Source of the DNA: Acanthosepion esculentum
Lineage: Eukaryota; Mollusca; Cephalopoda; Sepiida; Sepiidae
Direction: 5' to 3'
DNA length: 64,000 nt
Assembly (NCBI GenBank): GCA_964036315.1
Contig: OZ038496.1
Location: forward strand, 13,178,883 to 13,242,882
Shown here: positions 54,133-64,000 of the stretch, piece by piece
Layout of the letters: each line of letters starts with the position of its first letter
How positions within the stretch are numbered: position 1 is the stretch's first letter
Made by a program: the position numbers and the translations under genes
Notes under the pieces: model-generated
What the model saw: only the letters and a program-made list of their open reading frames with translations
The model's database searches: none
What the model was told of the DNA's origin: nothing

Positions 54133-54687
54133 CCGGTGTAACAGCAAAATTGTCCAAATCGAGTAACGGCAAAGTTGTCCAATTGTTACATTAAGATTTC
54201 AACCGTTGTATCTTAGAAAGATATTTTACAAGAATTCTCAGAGGATTTTCTAACACAATTGAAATCTACAGTGAACAATTAGAATGTATTTAGCTCTAAA
54301 TTGAAATGATGACTCTTCTTTCTGTTGTGACCTCCTGATCCAGATTTCCTTTCTACTGTTCCCGCTTTTTCTAACTTATTCACCGTTCTCTTGGTGGTTT
54401 ATGAATGGACTTTTACTGAAAGCCTGAATGATCTTTTTCCTCTCACTATTGCTCAGTTTGGATGATATAGTGGGTCTTACACGAAACGATCTTAACCTGT
54501 TCTCCTTCTAGTTGAATAACTTAAGGGATTTTTCTGTGATTCTTACGACAAATGGTGTCAAAATGGCTAAACGTCTTATCTGAAACCTGTAAAAAAGAAA
54601 CTCAATTAGTTTAGATATTAAACATTTTGTGGGATGGACAATTATCCCATGCTGTTACACGATTTGGACAGCTTTACTGTTACAACC

Positions 54688-54690
<3 letters not shown>
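54133..54690 (-). mobile_element. Internally deleted mariner element inside a microsatellite
   Basis: Ends CCGGTGTAACAGCAAAATTG (left) and, on the other strand, CCGGTTGTAACAGTAAAGCT (right) are inverted repeats alike for about 40 bp. Both touch TA repeats, so the TA target lies within the microsatellite. The minus strand keeps NKLEKAGTVERKSGSGGHNR and KKSHHFNLEL, the transposase N-terminus also seen at 33020. No catalytic region remains. Confidence 0.8.

Positions 54691-54764
<74 letters not shown>
54691..54764. repeat. (TA)n microsatellite
   Basis: About 74 bp of TA on the right of the mariner insertion. Confidence 0.95.
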
Positions 54765-54768
<4 letters not shown>

Positions 54769-54934
54769 CTTCCCAGAAACGGAACAAATGACCAAACCAC
54801 AGACATTTGCAGGAATCTCTTTATGAACGGTTCCAGAAATGTTCGTCACCTCCTTATAACTATCTATCTATATATCTATTTATATATATCTTTATATATA
54901 TGTGTGTCTATACGACTGACAATAATAAATAGAG

Positions 54935-54935
54935 A

Positions 54936-55008
<73 letters not shown>
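54935..55008. repeat. (TG)n microsatellite
   Basis: About 74 bp of TG repeats. Confidence 0.95.
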
Positions 55009-55010
<2 letters not shown>

Positions 55011-55079
55011 GCACCGCGCGTGGGCGCGTGCGTCGGTGCGTGTGTGATAATACAGAAAAATGAAGTGTATGACGCGTTT

Positions 55080-55545
55080 TGTTCAAAAAGAACATCTATT
55101 TGCCACATGAACTGGACATGTTCTTTATCGAGGAGTTGGCACCAACAAAAATTCCTGACTTGACAATTTCCATGGTCACATGACCCCTTATATGTGGCCA
55201 AATAACTCTCCAGCCTGCAAACCATTTGATTATAATGTGTGAGGCACATTTGAGCAAAAGACCAACAAAACTCATTGTAACACCGAAGATGTTCTGAAAG
55301 CAAGGATTATGACAGCATTCACCAACTTAAGCAAGGAAACCATCCAGAAGAGTTGCAGGAGATTCCAAAGTCGTCTGAAGACCGTAGTGAGAGTCAATGG
55401 CAATTATAATTGAATAAATTTACACTTTCGTATTTCAAGATAATTTTGTATAATTTTCGTAAATATATCGGTTGAAATGAGATGTCAGTGATATTTTCAT
55501 TTTTGTATAATTTAGACGACATTTTATCCATCGCATCCTGCATAA
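55080..55545 (+). pseudogene. Mariner DDxD-type transposase 3' end with terminal repeat
   Basis: The plus strand near 55250 reads FEQKTNKTHCNTEDVLKARI, MTAFTNLSKETIQKSCRRFQ and SRLKTVVRVNGNYN, the C-terminal segment of the same mariner family as 62345-63605. The 3' terminal repeat ATTTTATCCATCGCATCCTG near 55530 is the complement of CAGGRTGCGATGGATAAA. Upstream catalytic parts are scrambled. Confidence 0.75.
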
Positions 55546-55739
55546 TAACCGATCATAAATTTATTATTGAAAAACAAAACATGCATTATCTAATTTAAAA
55601 TGTTGTTCAGAGAAGCTACTTACGTTCAGTAAATGTCTTCAATGGCCCTTGAGCCTTAAGTTGGTTGAACAAAAAGTAAAAAGGAAAGAAAAAGAAGAGT
55701 GTATACAATTTAGGAACATCCGAAGTTGACGGTATCGGT

Positions 55740-55925
55740 TGAATGAAACAGAGGTTTATCAGAAAATATAACAGACAGCTAACTGATAATGTCTAGCTGA
55801 TCCTTTCGCTTGAATAATAGAGGTTTATAAGAGAATAATTTAGACAGCTAAATGATAATGTGTAGCTGATCCATTCGCTTGAATAAGAGAGGTTTATAAG
55901 AGAATAATAGAGACAGATCAAAGTG
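55740..55925. repeat. 67-bp tandem repeat, nearly three units
   Basis: AGAGGTTTATAAGAGAATAA...GTAGCTGATCCATTCGCTTG repeats with a 67-bp period. Confidence 0.85.
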
Positions 55926-55934
55926 ATTATAATG

Positions 55935-56065
55935 AGATTCTGGGTGTAGCGTAGATGTGTCACAAGGCCGAATTTATCGAGCTCTTAGTGAGCATCGGTC
56001 TCACTATTTAGTTGTATTTTTTCTAGCGAAACAGCCTTGTTAAACATTACACAACACCGAAATTT
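55935..56065 (-). mobile_element. tRNA-derived SINE A
   Basis: The complement of GGTGTAGCGTAGATGTGTCA, CGGTCTCACTATTTAGTTG and TTAAACATTACACAACACCG is in family order, moderately diverged. Confidence 0.7.
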
Positions 56066-56099
56066 ACAAATGCAAATATTTCTGTATGTAATACCTTTC

Positions 56100-56345
56100 A
56101 TATGAGATACCAGTTTCACTCTTGGATATTGCAAACACAAAGAGAATAGACGCCAAAATATTACGAAGCCACCATTACCTTGTGCAATACCCTTTTAACA
56201 AGCTGGGTCAATAGCCTCATATTGTCTCCTCCTCTCACGAACTCTACCGTCTGCCTGAATGAGCTGGATACTTGACTCATCTAAAGATGTGTCTGCTCCT
56301 CTATTCAACAGTTCAGTTGCGTTGACCTCTGGCACAATAGTGACG
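56100..56345 (-). pseudogene. Tc1-like transposase fragment
   Basis: The minus strand reads LDESSIQLIQADGRVRERRR and AIDPAC-KGIAQGNGGFVIFW, the block around the first catalytic aspartate of a Tc1 subfamily (DESRFxLxxADGRxRVWRRxxE), with frameshifts. A more decayed second copy of the same stretch (TTTCACTGGTGTATATTGCT, GTGTCCTCCTCCTATAAAC) lies at about 56780-56940. Confidence 0.7.
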
Positions 56346-57069
56346 CTTTAACCGATTCTAGGGGGGTGTCGATAATTGAGTGACGTATGCGCTGTACAGT
56401 ATGTTGACTGATGGGTTAAGCGACACTAACAGCGAATTAGGACGTAGTTTGATGTCATTTTATTCATTTTGACAATAATCGTATCAAATTAACATAACAT
56501 ATATTATTATAAATATTTCTATTCCAACGTGTTTCAGTCATCGACATCATCACGATCACTCGCATAATTGCGTGTGGTCTTAGGGTTGATGAACCGTCTG
56601 AGAACCTGATCAGCTTCCTTCACGTGTCATTTGTGTGTTCCTGGAACCAGTTTCGTGTCGCCCGTACAGGATATACGTGGACTTGCGCTCTAATTTACCC
56701 GAACCGTCCATCACCACCGGGAAACATGACGCGCACGAATTGTTTGCAACAAGATCTGTGTATGTTACTCCTGTCCAGACTGACTGCAGTTTCACTGGTG
56801 TATATTGCTAACTCTAAGAGAAGACAACTTCACGCAATTACAGAGATATTCTCAACTTGTACAGCAGATTGCTAACAGGCTGGATTCGTATCTTTGTACA
56901 GTGTCCTCCTCCTATAAACTCGTAAAGTCTTCTGTCCCTTTTTCTCTTCACTCAATTTAAGACGTTAATATCTGCTGATAAAGCAGAATACCTTGCTTGT
57001 AAATTCTCTTTAAATTCTACTCATGACTCATCTGGAGTACCATTAATATCTTTTCTTTTTTTCTTTTTA
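56346..57069. other. Mostly unrecognised
   Basis: Apart from the decayed Tc1 duplicate at about 56780-56940, nothing recognised. Short opposing open frames at 56610-56875 have no recognised product. Confidence 0.4.
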
Positions 57070-57465
57070 GAGTTCACCCCGAGAAAGGTAGTAAAGCCAC
57101 TAAGACACAAGGGGGTTAGTGGTTATGGAAGAATTAGAAACAAAAACATTACTAAAGATCGATAACAAAATAAGAGCAATCTGGTGTACAGTAGATAGCG
57201 ATTAACATTGCATTTATATTTTTGAAGATTAAATTTGGCTGGAAAGCATGGAGCTGGGAAGGAGGTCCACAAGCGGGAAGTGCGAGAAAAGAAACTGTTA
57301 GCATAGAACTTACGGTTAAATCTATAGCCATTTTCACTACAATTTGATGAAATCCCAACGCCAGTATAGTACTGCACTTAAATTCAAAAAGTCTACGTGC
57401 CATAGCGAATAGTTCATCCGAACAATTACCATGAAAATATTTATAGAAAAGGTGCATAGAGACAA
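57070..57465 (+). repeat. Dispersed repeat H, copy 4
   Basis: AAGGTAGTAAAGCCACTAAG, ACACAAGGGGGTTAGTGGTT, later GTGCCATAGCGAATAGTTCA and AACAATTACCATGAAAATA. The longest copy of the family; class unknown. Confidence 0.65.
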
Positions 57466-57572
57466 CCTTACGGCGGTGGGAAAGTGACTGAAGCTGAAAG
57501 CGAAGCCCAAAAAATATCTAATTATATATATAAGTAATTCATCGAGTCTGAAACCTCAACAGAATGCAGAAA

Positions 57573-57619
57573 GCACTGGACGGCCGTTTCGTCCTATATT
57601 TGGGACTCATCAGCAGTGC
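57573..57619 (-). ncRNA. Hammerhead ribozyme, type I, minimal stem III
   Basis: Minus strand, 5' to 3': stem I GCACTG (57619-57614), core CTGATGA (57613-57607), stem II GTCC...GGAC with loop CAAATATA, core GAAA, stem III ACGG/CCGT with no loop, cleavage triplet GTC ending at 57579, stem I CAGTGC (57578-57573). All core positions and all stem pairs are canonical. Stem II/loop closely resembles well-studied animal hammerheads (CTGATGAGTCCCAAAT..AGGACGAAAC). Loopless stem III is known from retrotransposon hammerheads that are thought to act as dimers. Predicted cleavage lies between 57579 and 57578. Confidence 0.9.
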
Positions 57620-57621
57620 GC

Positions 57622-57845
<224 letters not shown>

Positions 57846-57889
57846 AGTTTTATTTCTAACTCTTCAACTGCCTGCCAGTAACTCTTGTC

Positions 57890-59175
57890 CTTACAAGCTT
57901 TGAAGTAATAAAAAATATATCCTTTATCCGAAATTCCAAAATTCGAAAACCTCCAAAATCCGAAAATTTTTCAGATGCTGACATGACTTGTCAAAAACGG
58001 AAAATTTCAGAAAGCACTGGGAAGGTTCCTAGATGATGTACATCTGTAGTAAGTGAGCATATCTGCCCCGGAAGCTTTGAAGTAATAAAAATATATCCTT
58101 TATCAGAAATTCCAAAATCTGAATACCTCCAAATTTCGAAAACCTTCAAAATCCGAAAGTTGTTCAGGTGGTGACATGGCTTGCCTAAAAATAGAAAATT
58201 TCAAAAAGGACTGGGGGTGTCTAGATGATGTACACCTGTTGTAAGTGTGCTCATGTGCCATAGGAGCTTTGAAGTAATAAAAAATATATCCTTTATCCGA
58301 AATTCCTAAATCCGAAAACCTCCAAAATTCGAAAACCTCCAAAATTCGAAAACCTCCAAAATCCGAAAGTTTTTCAGATGCTGACATGACTTGTCAAAAA
58401 CGGAAAATTTCAGAAAGCACTGGGAAGGTTCCTAGGTGATGTACAACTGTTGTAAGTGAGCTCATCTGCCCCGGAAGCTTTGACGTAATAAAAATATATC
58501 CTTTATCCGAAATTCCAAAATCTGAATACCTCCAAACTCTGAAAGTTTTTCAGGTGCTGAGTTAACATGCCACAAATAGAACAATCTTCGAAAGCACTGG
58601 GAAGGTTCCTAGGTGATGTACAGCTGTTGTAAGTGAGCTCATCTACCTTGGGTGGGATTTCCCCATCCCAGCTACGTAGCCTACGTTGGACTAATTTTTT
58701 CAACGATCGTCAGAGCAACAACTTCGTCGGTGGATTACTTACCAAGTGTTTTGTGTTCAGTAAAGATATTATTCAAAATGTCAAATGTCCAAGATGTCAA
58801 AAAGTATACAAATATATACTTGTTTTGTAATTGGGGATCATGTTTTTTGTACACTTACAGAAAGTAGAAAAATTATTTTTACGTCAAATCTTGATTTCAC
58901 CACTTAAAAATCCGTGTGAGCATTACATGACTAGCGCCATTACCTTCATCTGTATGTACAAAAAATTTATTAAATTTCATATAAAACTACCTTCAGGGTA
59001 TATGCATGTATTATGAAAAGTAAAAGCACAAGTTTATGTTTGGGTTCCATTCCTAAGCTGCCCCATTTTATAGATGCTATATACATACTAAAATAAACAA
59101 ACTGCATTCAAAAATCCGAAAACAATCTGAAAACCGAAGCACTTCCGGTCCCATGAATTTCGGATAAAGGATTCT
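57890..59175. mobile_element. Pogo/Tigger-like non-autonomous element with tandem left end
   Basis: About 185-215-bp units starting GAAGCTTTGAAGTAATAAAA at 57895, 58074, 58262 and 58478 each contain ATATCCTTTATCCGAAATTC and AAATCCGAAAGTTTTTCAG. The right end (59120-59175) reads CACTTCCGGTCCCATGAATT then TCGGATAAAGGATTCTCAG, the inverted counterpart. CCTTTATCCGAAAT...GGGACC is the terminal style of pogo/Tigger elements in vertebrates, used here as analogy. 58650-59110 between has no recognised coding region. Confidence 0.55.
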
Positions 59176-60125
59176 CAGTTTGTATTAGGGAATCAACTAG
59201 AACTAAAGACTTAACCTATGGACTTTTTTTTCGAAAGGAAGAGGCTATTTTGCCGGTCCCGGTAAAATAGGCCCATAGACTATTTTGCCGGTAAATATTG
59301 TTATTATTATGAAAACAGTAATGTTAAAGAAGTTGATTTATATTCACCATCAGTTATTAAGACAATTAAAAATCTTTTACGCCATCAATTGTTAAAACAT
59401 AAGTTAAAATAATTTATTCATTATCAATTAACTGGGGAACAAATTCCATTTTTTGTCTATTGAATTAGATTTAACAGTTCTATGTACTTTGGTTGCGCTA
59501 AGCACGAATTTTTATATGGTTTCCCTCTACCAGATCCTGATTTTGCTCAACACCCCTCCTCTTTCGTTGTATTCATAAAAACGTTTTTCTCAATACTCGC
59601 TAAGTCTGTTTGCGGTTACATATTATGCAACTAGTTGTTTATCTAAGTATTTGTACTTGTTGTTATGGTAATGCAGTATGTATACTTTTATATGTAAAAC
59701 CCCCAAAATACTTTTGTCATTTTTAACCCATTTTAATATTAGTAAATTAAGCTAAACATATCATAGAATTCCAAAATTTTCTCGAGCTTTCCTGTTTTCT
59801 GTAGAATACTCTAGCGGGACAAATAAAATATATAATAGTGACTCGTTTCCGGAGTCAATCAGCTAATTCAATCAGTCAGTTAATTAAGTTTCGGCTTTAA
59901 CATAATTTTGAATTAGCATATGATTTAGTGGGTCATTTTTTTCAGCGTGATTTAATAGTTGATTTAATTAGACGTAATTTATATTGTACCTAATCATCCG
60001 TCTTTCTAGTTTAATTTTATAGATTGTAAATACCTATTTCATAATAAGTTCCTATTTAAACCAATTGTTGCGTTTATATTTCAGATTTTCTTAAATTTAT
60101 AGGGCTTAAATTAAGGGCTTTAAAT
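59176..60125. other. Unrecognised; one palindrome
   Basis: Near 59240-59266, CTATTTTGCCGG and CCGGTAAAATAG form a short near-perfect palindrome, and ACTATTTTGCCGGTAAATA recurs at 59279. Otherwise nothing. Confidence 0.45.
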
Positions 60126-60129
60126 ACCT

Positions 60130-61195
60130 CTACAAATCAACAATATGCCATCAAGCATAAGGATGTGGAAATTCTACACTTCCACATCAACGAGCAAATA
60201 TAACTGACTTCGTAAAAAGAGCTTACTTAGCTTATTTGGGCATAAAACTGGAAGACCAAGATAAATCAGGGGCTCCCCATAAAGACTGCACTATATGCAT
60301 TGAAAGACTGCGATATTGGACGATAGTTTCGGATTCAATTATGCCTAGTGGAGTTCCCATGATAAGTTTATGAGTTCATAAATCTACCTAATTTAATCAC
60401 TAGTATACTTTAACTTACCTAAATGTAATTGTAACTTAGGTACTTAAACAAAAAATGATTATAAGAATATCAAACACTGCATAAGGTTGAAACACACAGA
60501 AATGTTAAATCTTTGGGTGATAACTTATGTTAAATTTATAAAACATGTCTCCGGTCGCTTCTGTTAATGCTTTACAATCTTTTTCCATATCCGGTGTGGC
60601 GAGAGCTTACGAACCACGAGACCGATTGCTACTTTTGTTTTGTCAAGACTTCGGGCTCCACTAAGAAAAATAAACATTGTATCGAGTACCTACATTTTGA
60701 CACCGCGATACGACCTGTACTACATTCAAATGAGATCCCCCATTCGAAGAATTAATGGTCTGCCAAATCAAGAATTAGTTGAAGATGTTCCTGAAAATAT
60801 TATGTACTCTGAGGAATCAGACACAGATGTTGACCCCAGCAAAAGTTTAACCGGGACAAGTAAAGGATCTAAATTTGCCAAAAAAAGGCTGCACAAATCT
60901 TAGCCTCGAGACTTCAATAGAAAAATTTGCTTACTTCAAAAACATTTTATTTCACAGAAAAAGATAACTGAAATATTTTAGAACAGGATAATTTAGTATA
61001 TTGCTACGACATACCTGGATTATTAAAGAAGATGGGGGTTGAGTCTTACGAAGCAAAGGATTGGCGCTTGTTTTTAGACAGTTGGAAAAGAAGTCTTAAG
61101 TGTGCGTTGTTGGATAAAGGAAATCTAAACAACTCGATACTGATTGGTCACTCAACAAAATTAAAAGAAAAATATGAACATAAAACGTTTTAAAT
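60130..61195 (+). pseudogene. Relic of a multicopy invertebrate gene with paired CxxC motifs
   Basis: Plus-strand blocks in order: NITDFVKRAYLAYLGIKLED and KDCTICIERLRYWTIVSDSI (60195-60350); WRELTNHETDCYFCFVKTSG and IEYLHFDTAIRPVLHSNEIP (60597-60752); after a frameshift PNQELVEDVPENIMYSEESD; and GLLKKMGVESYEAKDWRLFL with DSWKRSLKCALLDKGN (61018-61130). From memory this matches a repeated uncharacterised protein found across many invertebrate genomes (CVEC...WREPxNHxxDCYFC...MRPVPH...EWRLFIDSSKRSLKAVLLHNG). Function unknown. The gap 60365-60597 may be an old intron, but neither splice site is intact. Stops and frameshifts show decay. Confidence 0.6.
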
Positions 61196-61202
61196 CATAT
61201 CA

Positions 61203-61680
61203 AATATAGTTTGGTTTGGTTTGGTTTATTTTGTTTTACGGCATATCAACCTCAATGGGTTATTTAATGCCGACAACATTGTTAGGATAGATGCTTATAA
61301 ATAGAATATGTATTCTTTGGTTTAGATTGGTTTGGTTTATTTTCTTTTACGGCATATCAACGTCAATGGGTTATTTAATGCCGACAACATTTTTTATTGC
61401 TGGTAATATTTTGTTTTGTTAAAAGTCCGTTTCTGGTAATATATTTCCTTCAAAACTGTATTGCTGCTAATAATTTTTTCAAAAAAGTGTTGCTGGTAAT
61501 AGCTAACTATTTGCCCATAGCTGGGACCCTAACAGGTACTACCAACCCCGGATCAGGGTGGACCTGGGAACACCAGCAATTAAGAGGTGGTTCCACGCTC
61601 CTCAAAACCTCCTGATCAGAAGCCTTGCTGCTGGACATAGTTTATTGTCTTACCCACGACGCGGATGTAGCTTATCAAAT
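61203..61680 (+). repeat. Composite repeat F, copy 3
   Basis: Two copies of the TTTACGGCATATCAACCTCA block (61238 and 61348), two to three GTATTGCTGGTAATA-type units, the GCTGGGACCCTAACAGGTAC core and one GTCTTACCCACGACGCGGAT unit. The least expanded copy and so the best guide to the ancestral order. Confidence 0.85.
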
Positions 61681-61849
61681 ATAGATTGCACGAGGGGATT
61701 ATACGTGTCGACTTAAAAATGGCTAATTTTCTTCTAGTACAACAAAGAGGGTATACTAAATATTCCTGATTCCTTTGCTTATAGGACAATAGAGACAAGG
61801 AAGAACGTTATTTCAAACAACTCTGGTTAGTACGAACATTACTTACTGT

Positions 61850-62343
61850 CGGAGAAAAAAAACGCAATTAATCTTGCAGCTCTCAATAAGTTCCATCCCT
61901 CTGCTAACTCCCCCAGACCACGTTCTGTCATTCACTTTCTTAAGCCCGCCAGGTATGTCATGCGTTGCTTTCCTTCGTCTCTCTTTCCCTCTATTCGACC
62001 TGTGAGTATCAGATTCTCCTTGCCCTCCAATTCTCATTATGTGCCCCATAAATTTCAGTTGCCTCTTCCTGAGGCTAAGTATAAGCCTCCCCCTTGTTTG
62101 CATCCTTTCCAAGACCTCACCGTCGCTCACACGCTCGGTCCTTGATATCCTCAGCATCCTTCTGTAGAACCAGATCTCTGTAGCCTCGAGCCTGTTCTTC
62201 ATCTTTGAGGAAACCGCCCAACGTTCGCTGCCGTAGAAGACGACAGATGTCACGTAACAGCTGAGTACTCTTTTCTTTGTTACCAAAGAAATCCTCCTGT
62301 CTGGTAATCCACAAAAGATAAAATCATATTCCCTCCTCTGCAT
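61850..62343 (-). pseudogene. RTE-like reverse transcriptase C-terminal region
   Basis: One open frame of 166 codons on the minus strand: KKRVLSCYVTSVVFYGSERW, RLEATEIWFYRRMLRISRTE, RVSDGEVLERMQ and RKRQLKFMGHIMRIGGQGES, then a basic region. These are the LNCYVxSVLLYGxExW, EAxExWxYRRMLRIxW and LxFxGHIMR blocks at the C-terminus of RTE/BovB-type proteins. The upstream palm domain is absent: 62344 borders the mariner terminal-repeat array, which may have cut the element. Confidence 0.85.
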
Positions 62344-62344
62344 A

Positions 62345-63605
62345 TCAAATTAGGCCTACTTCGATGGATAAATTGTCGTCTAAATAATGCAAAAATGAAA
62401 ATAACTGACATCTCATTTTATTCAGATATACAGGGTGCGATGGACAAATTGTCGTCTAAATGAAGCCAAAATGAAGATAACACTGACATCTCATTTGAAC
62501 AGATATACAAAGTGCGATGGATGGATTGTCGTCTAAAAGACGCGACACAGAAATGAAGATAACACTGACATCTCATTTGAACAGATATACAGGGTGCGAT
62601 GGATAAATTGTCGTCTAAAAGACGCAAAAATGGAAATAACACGGGCATCTCATTTCGACAGATATATAGGCTGCGATGGATAAATTGTCGTCTAAATGAT
62701 TCAAAGATGAAAGTAGCACTGACCTCATTTTAATAGATATACAGGGTGCGATGGATAAATTGTCGTCTAAATGACGCAAAAATGAAAATAATACTGGCAT
62801 CTCATTTTAACAGATATATTTACCAAAATTACACAAAAATATCTTAAAATACTAAAGTTAAATCGCCATTGGCTTCAACCACAACAAACAGACGACTTCG
62901 GAATCTTCTGCATCTCCTCTGGACGGTATCTTTGTTTATGTTGGTGATTTGCTGCCATAATCCTTGCCTTCAGGTCATCTTTATTGTTACAAGGATATTT
63001 GTTGGTCTCTCGCTCAACTGCACTTCACACGAGTTAAGAGTTTGCAGTCTGGGGATATATGTGGCCAGATGTAAGGGTGATGTGGTCGCAGAAATTTTCT
63101 GACAGTCATGACTGAGTTCTCCTGCTTGTGTGACATGGTTCAGAGTCCTGTTGCCAGACATCGGGTCTTCCAACAGCCACCCTGTTAACCCAGGGCAGCA
63201 CTACTTCCTCAGGGAACTTGATGTAGGCCTCTGTGTCGAGTCTGTGGCCCTGTGGGAAGCTGAATGGTGGCATAGCGTAGCCATCTCTAGTGATCATTCC
63301 GAACACCTTCGTAATCATCATTAGACTTCTCCAACTCTTTCCGAATACTCTTAACTGCCCTCATATTGATACCCAAACATTCTGAAATGTTCGTATTGCT
63401 GCTTCTGCTGCGAAGGCTAAGCAGTATAGTATACCGTTTCAAAATTTCTGGCGAAGTGAATTGCGTCATTGTGCTCTTTTTCTCACAGACCGGTGCCCAA
63501 CTAACCCTACTACACTATCCAGTCAAAAAAATCAAAAACAAACGACGCGCATGCGCGGCATTATAAATAAAAATGGCGGCAATTTACCCATCGTACCCTG
63601 TAGAT
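62345..63605 (-). mobile_element. Mariner element with six tandem terminal-repeat units
   Basis: CAGGGTGCGATGGATAAATT or a close variant recurs with GATGGA at 62363, 62439, 62516, 62598, 62675 and 62750 (spacing 75-82 bp), each with GTCGTCTAAATGA and a subterminal GACATCTCATTT. The opposite end at about 63574-63600 is TTTACCCATCGTACCCTG, the inverted partner. The interior holds a broken transposase. The copy ending at 55545 belongs to the same family and shows the subterminal block once. Confidence 0.85.
62860..63469 (-). pseudogene. Mariner DDxD-type transposase, internally deleted
   Basis: From 63469 the minus strand reads MTQFTSPEILKRYTILLSLR and SECLGINMRAVKSIRKELEK (DNA-binding helices). 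After a deletion come VFGMITRDGYAMPPFSFPQG, PWVNRVAVGRPDVWQQDSEP and CHTS, with the second catalytic aspartate in WQQDS. A stop is followed by HITLTSGHIYPQTANS, a decayed HxTPNxWPPNSPDxNPLD box, and the end KARIMAANHQHK-like to RCRRFRSRLFVVVEANGDL. The first catalytic aspartate region is missing and frames are broken. Confidence 0.8.
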
Positions 63606-63639
63606 TGTAATATTTTTTCATATGTCTGATATTTAGCAA

Positions 63640-64000
63640 TATAATAATAATAATATTATATTAATAATAATAATAATAATATAATAATAATATAACTAAT
63701 ATAATAATAATATAATAATAATATAATAATATAATAATAATAATATAATAATAATATTATAATAATTATATAATGATAATATAATAATAATAATATAATA
63801 ATATAATAATAATAATATAATAATAATATAATAATATAATAATAATATAATAATAATGTAATAATAATAATAATAATATAAGAATAATATAAGAATAATA
63901 TAAGAAAAATAATGATATAATAATAATATAATAATAATAATATAATGATAATAATATAATATAATAATAATAATATTATAATAATATAATAATAATAATA
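63640..64000. repeat. (TAATAA/TATAATAA)n low-complexity tract
   Basis: A/T-only repeat of TAATAA and TATAATAATAA words running off the window end. Confidence 0.95.

Overview
This is an AT-rich, repeat-saturated stretch of an animal nuclear genome. I found no credible host protein-coding gene. Long dinucleotide tracts, four kinds of short retroposon (three with tRNA-like heads, one with a 5S-like head), Penelope-like, RTE-like, Tc1/mariner, hAT-like and pogo-like relics, and many long minisatellites together suggest intergenic or intronic DNA of a coleoid cephalopod, most likely an octopus. That assignment is inference: no host gene or marker was available to test it. Most open frames longer than 60 codons are translated microsatellites or minisatellites.

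Layout. 1-5 kb: tRNA-derived SINEs (called C and D here), a Tc1 relic and a non-LTR C-terminus. 5-9 kb: a truncated DD36E Tc1 copy, dispersed repeat E and a large composite tandem repeat (F). 9-16 kb: non-LTR fragments, family A SINEs including a nested pair with clean target-site duplications, and a CRE-containing minisatellite. 16-24 kb: repeat E again, a Penelope-like palindrome, a 5S-rRNA-derived SINE multimer, a nearly complete DD36E Tc1 element and an RTE relic. 24-34 kb: a MITE, a stem-rich structured repeat (S), a second SINE D locus, a palindrome, a 1-kb purine tract, more RTE, Penelope-like direct repeats and a second S copy. 34-43 kb: a MITE inside a hAT-like element, a Penelope-like inverted repeat, repeat F, and an RTE relic with a SINE inserted in it. 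43-51 kb: minisatellites, 5S SINEs, an SINE A array and a second purine tract. 51-58 kb: a hammerhead-like palindrome, a Penelope-like copy with a GIY-YIG endonuclease, mariner derivatives and a well-formed hammerhead ribozyme. 58-64 kb: a pogo-like tandem element, a relic of an invertebrate repeat gene, repeat F, RTE, and a mariner relic with six tandem terminal repeats.

The most notable theme is self-cleaving RNA. A near-canonical type I hammerhead lies at 57573-57619 (minus). A second is embedded in SINE D (1708-1750), whose two loci are circular permutations of one unit of about 290-317 bp, one of them starting at the predicted cleavage site. That is the arrangement expected of a retrozyme, a circular-RNA retroelement. 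A palindrome at 26606-26722 and a weaker one at 51226-51345 carry the GAAAC...GTC half of the same motif. A looser CTGANGA-stem-GAAA motif recurs in SINE C and in the Penelope-like ends. Separately, repeat S folds into four or more stems with compensatory changes between its two copies, and ends in the same 3' sequence as SINE A.

All coordinates of repeat edges are by eye and may be off by several bases unless a duplication or terminal repeat fixes them.
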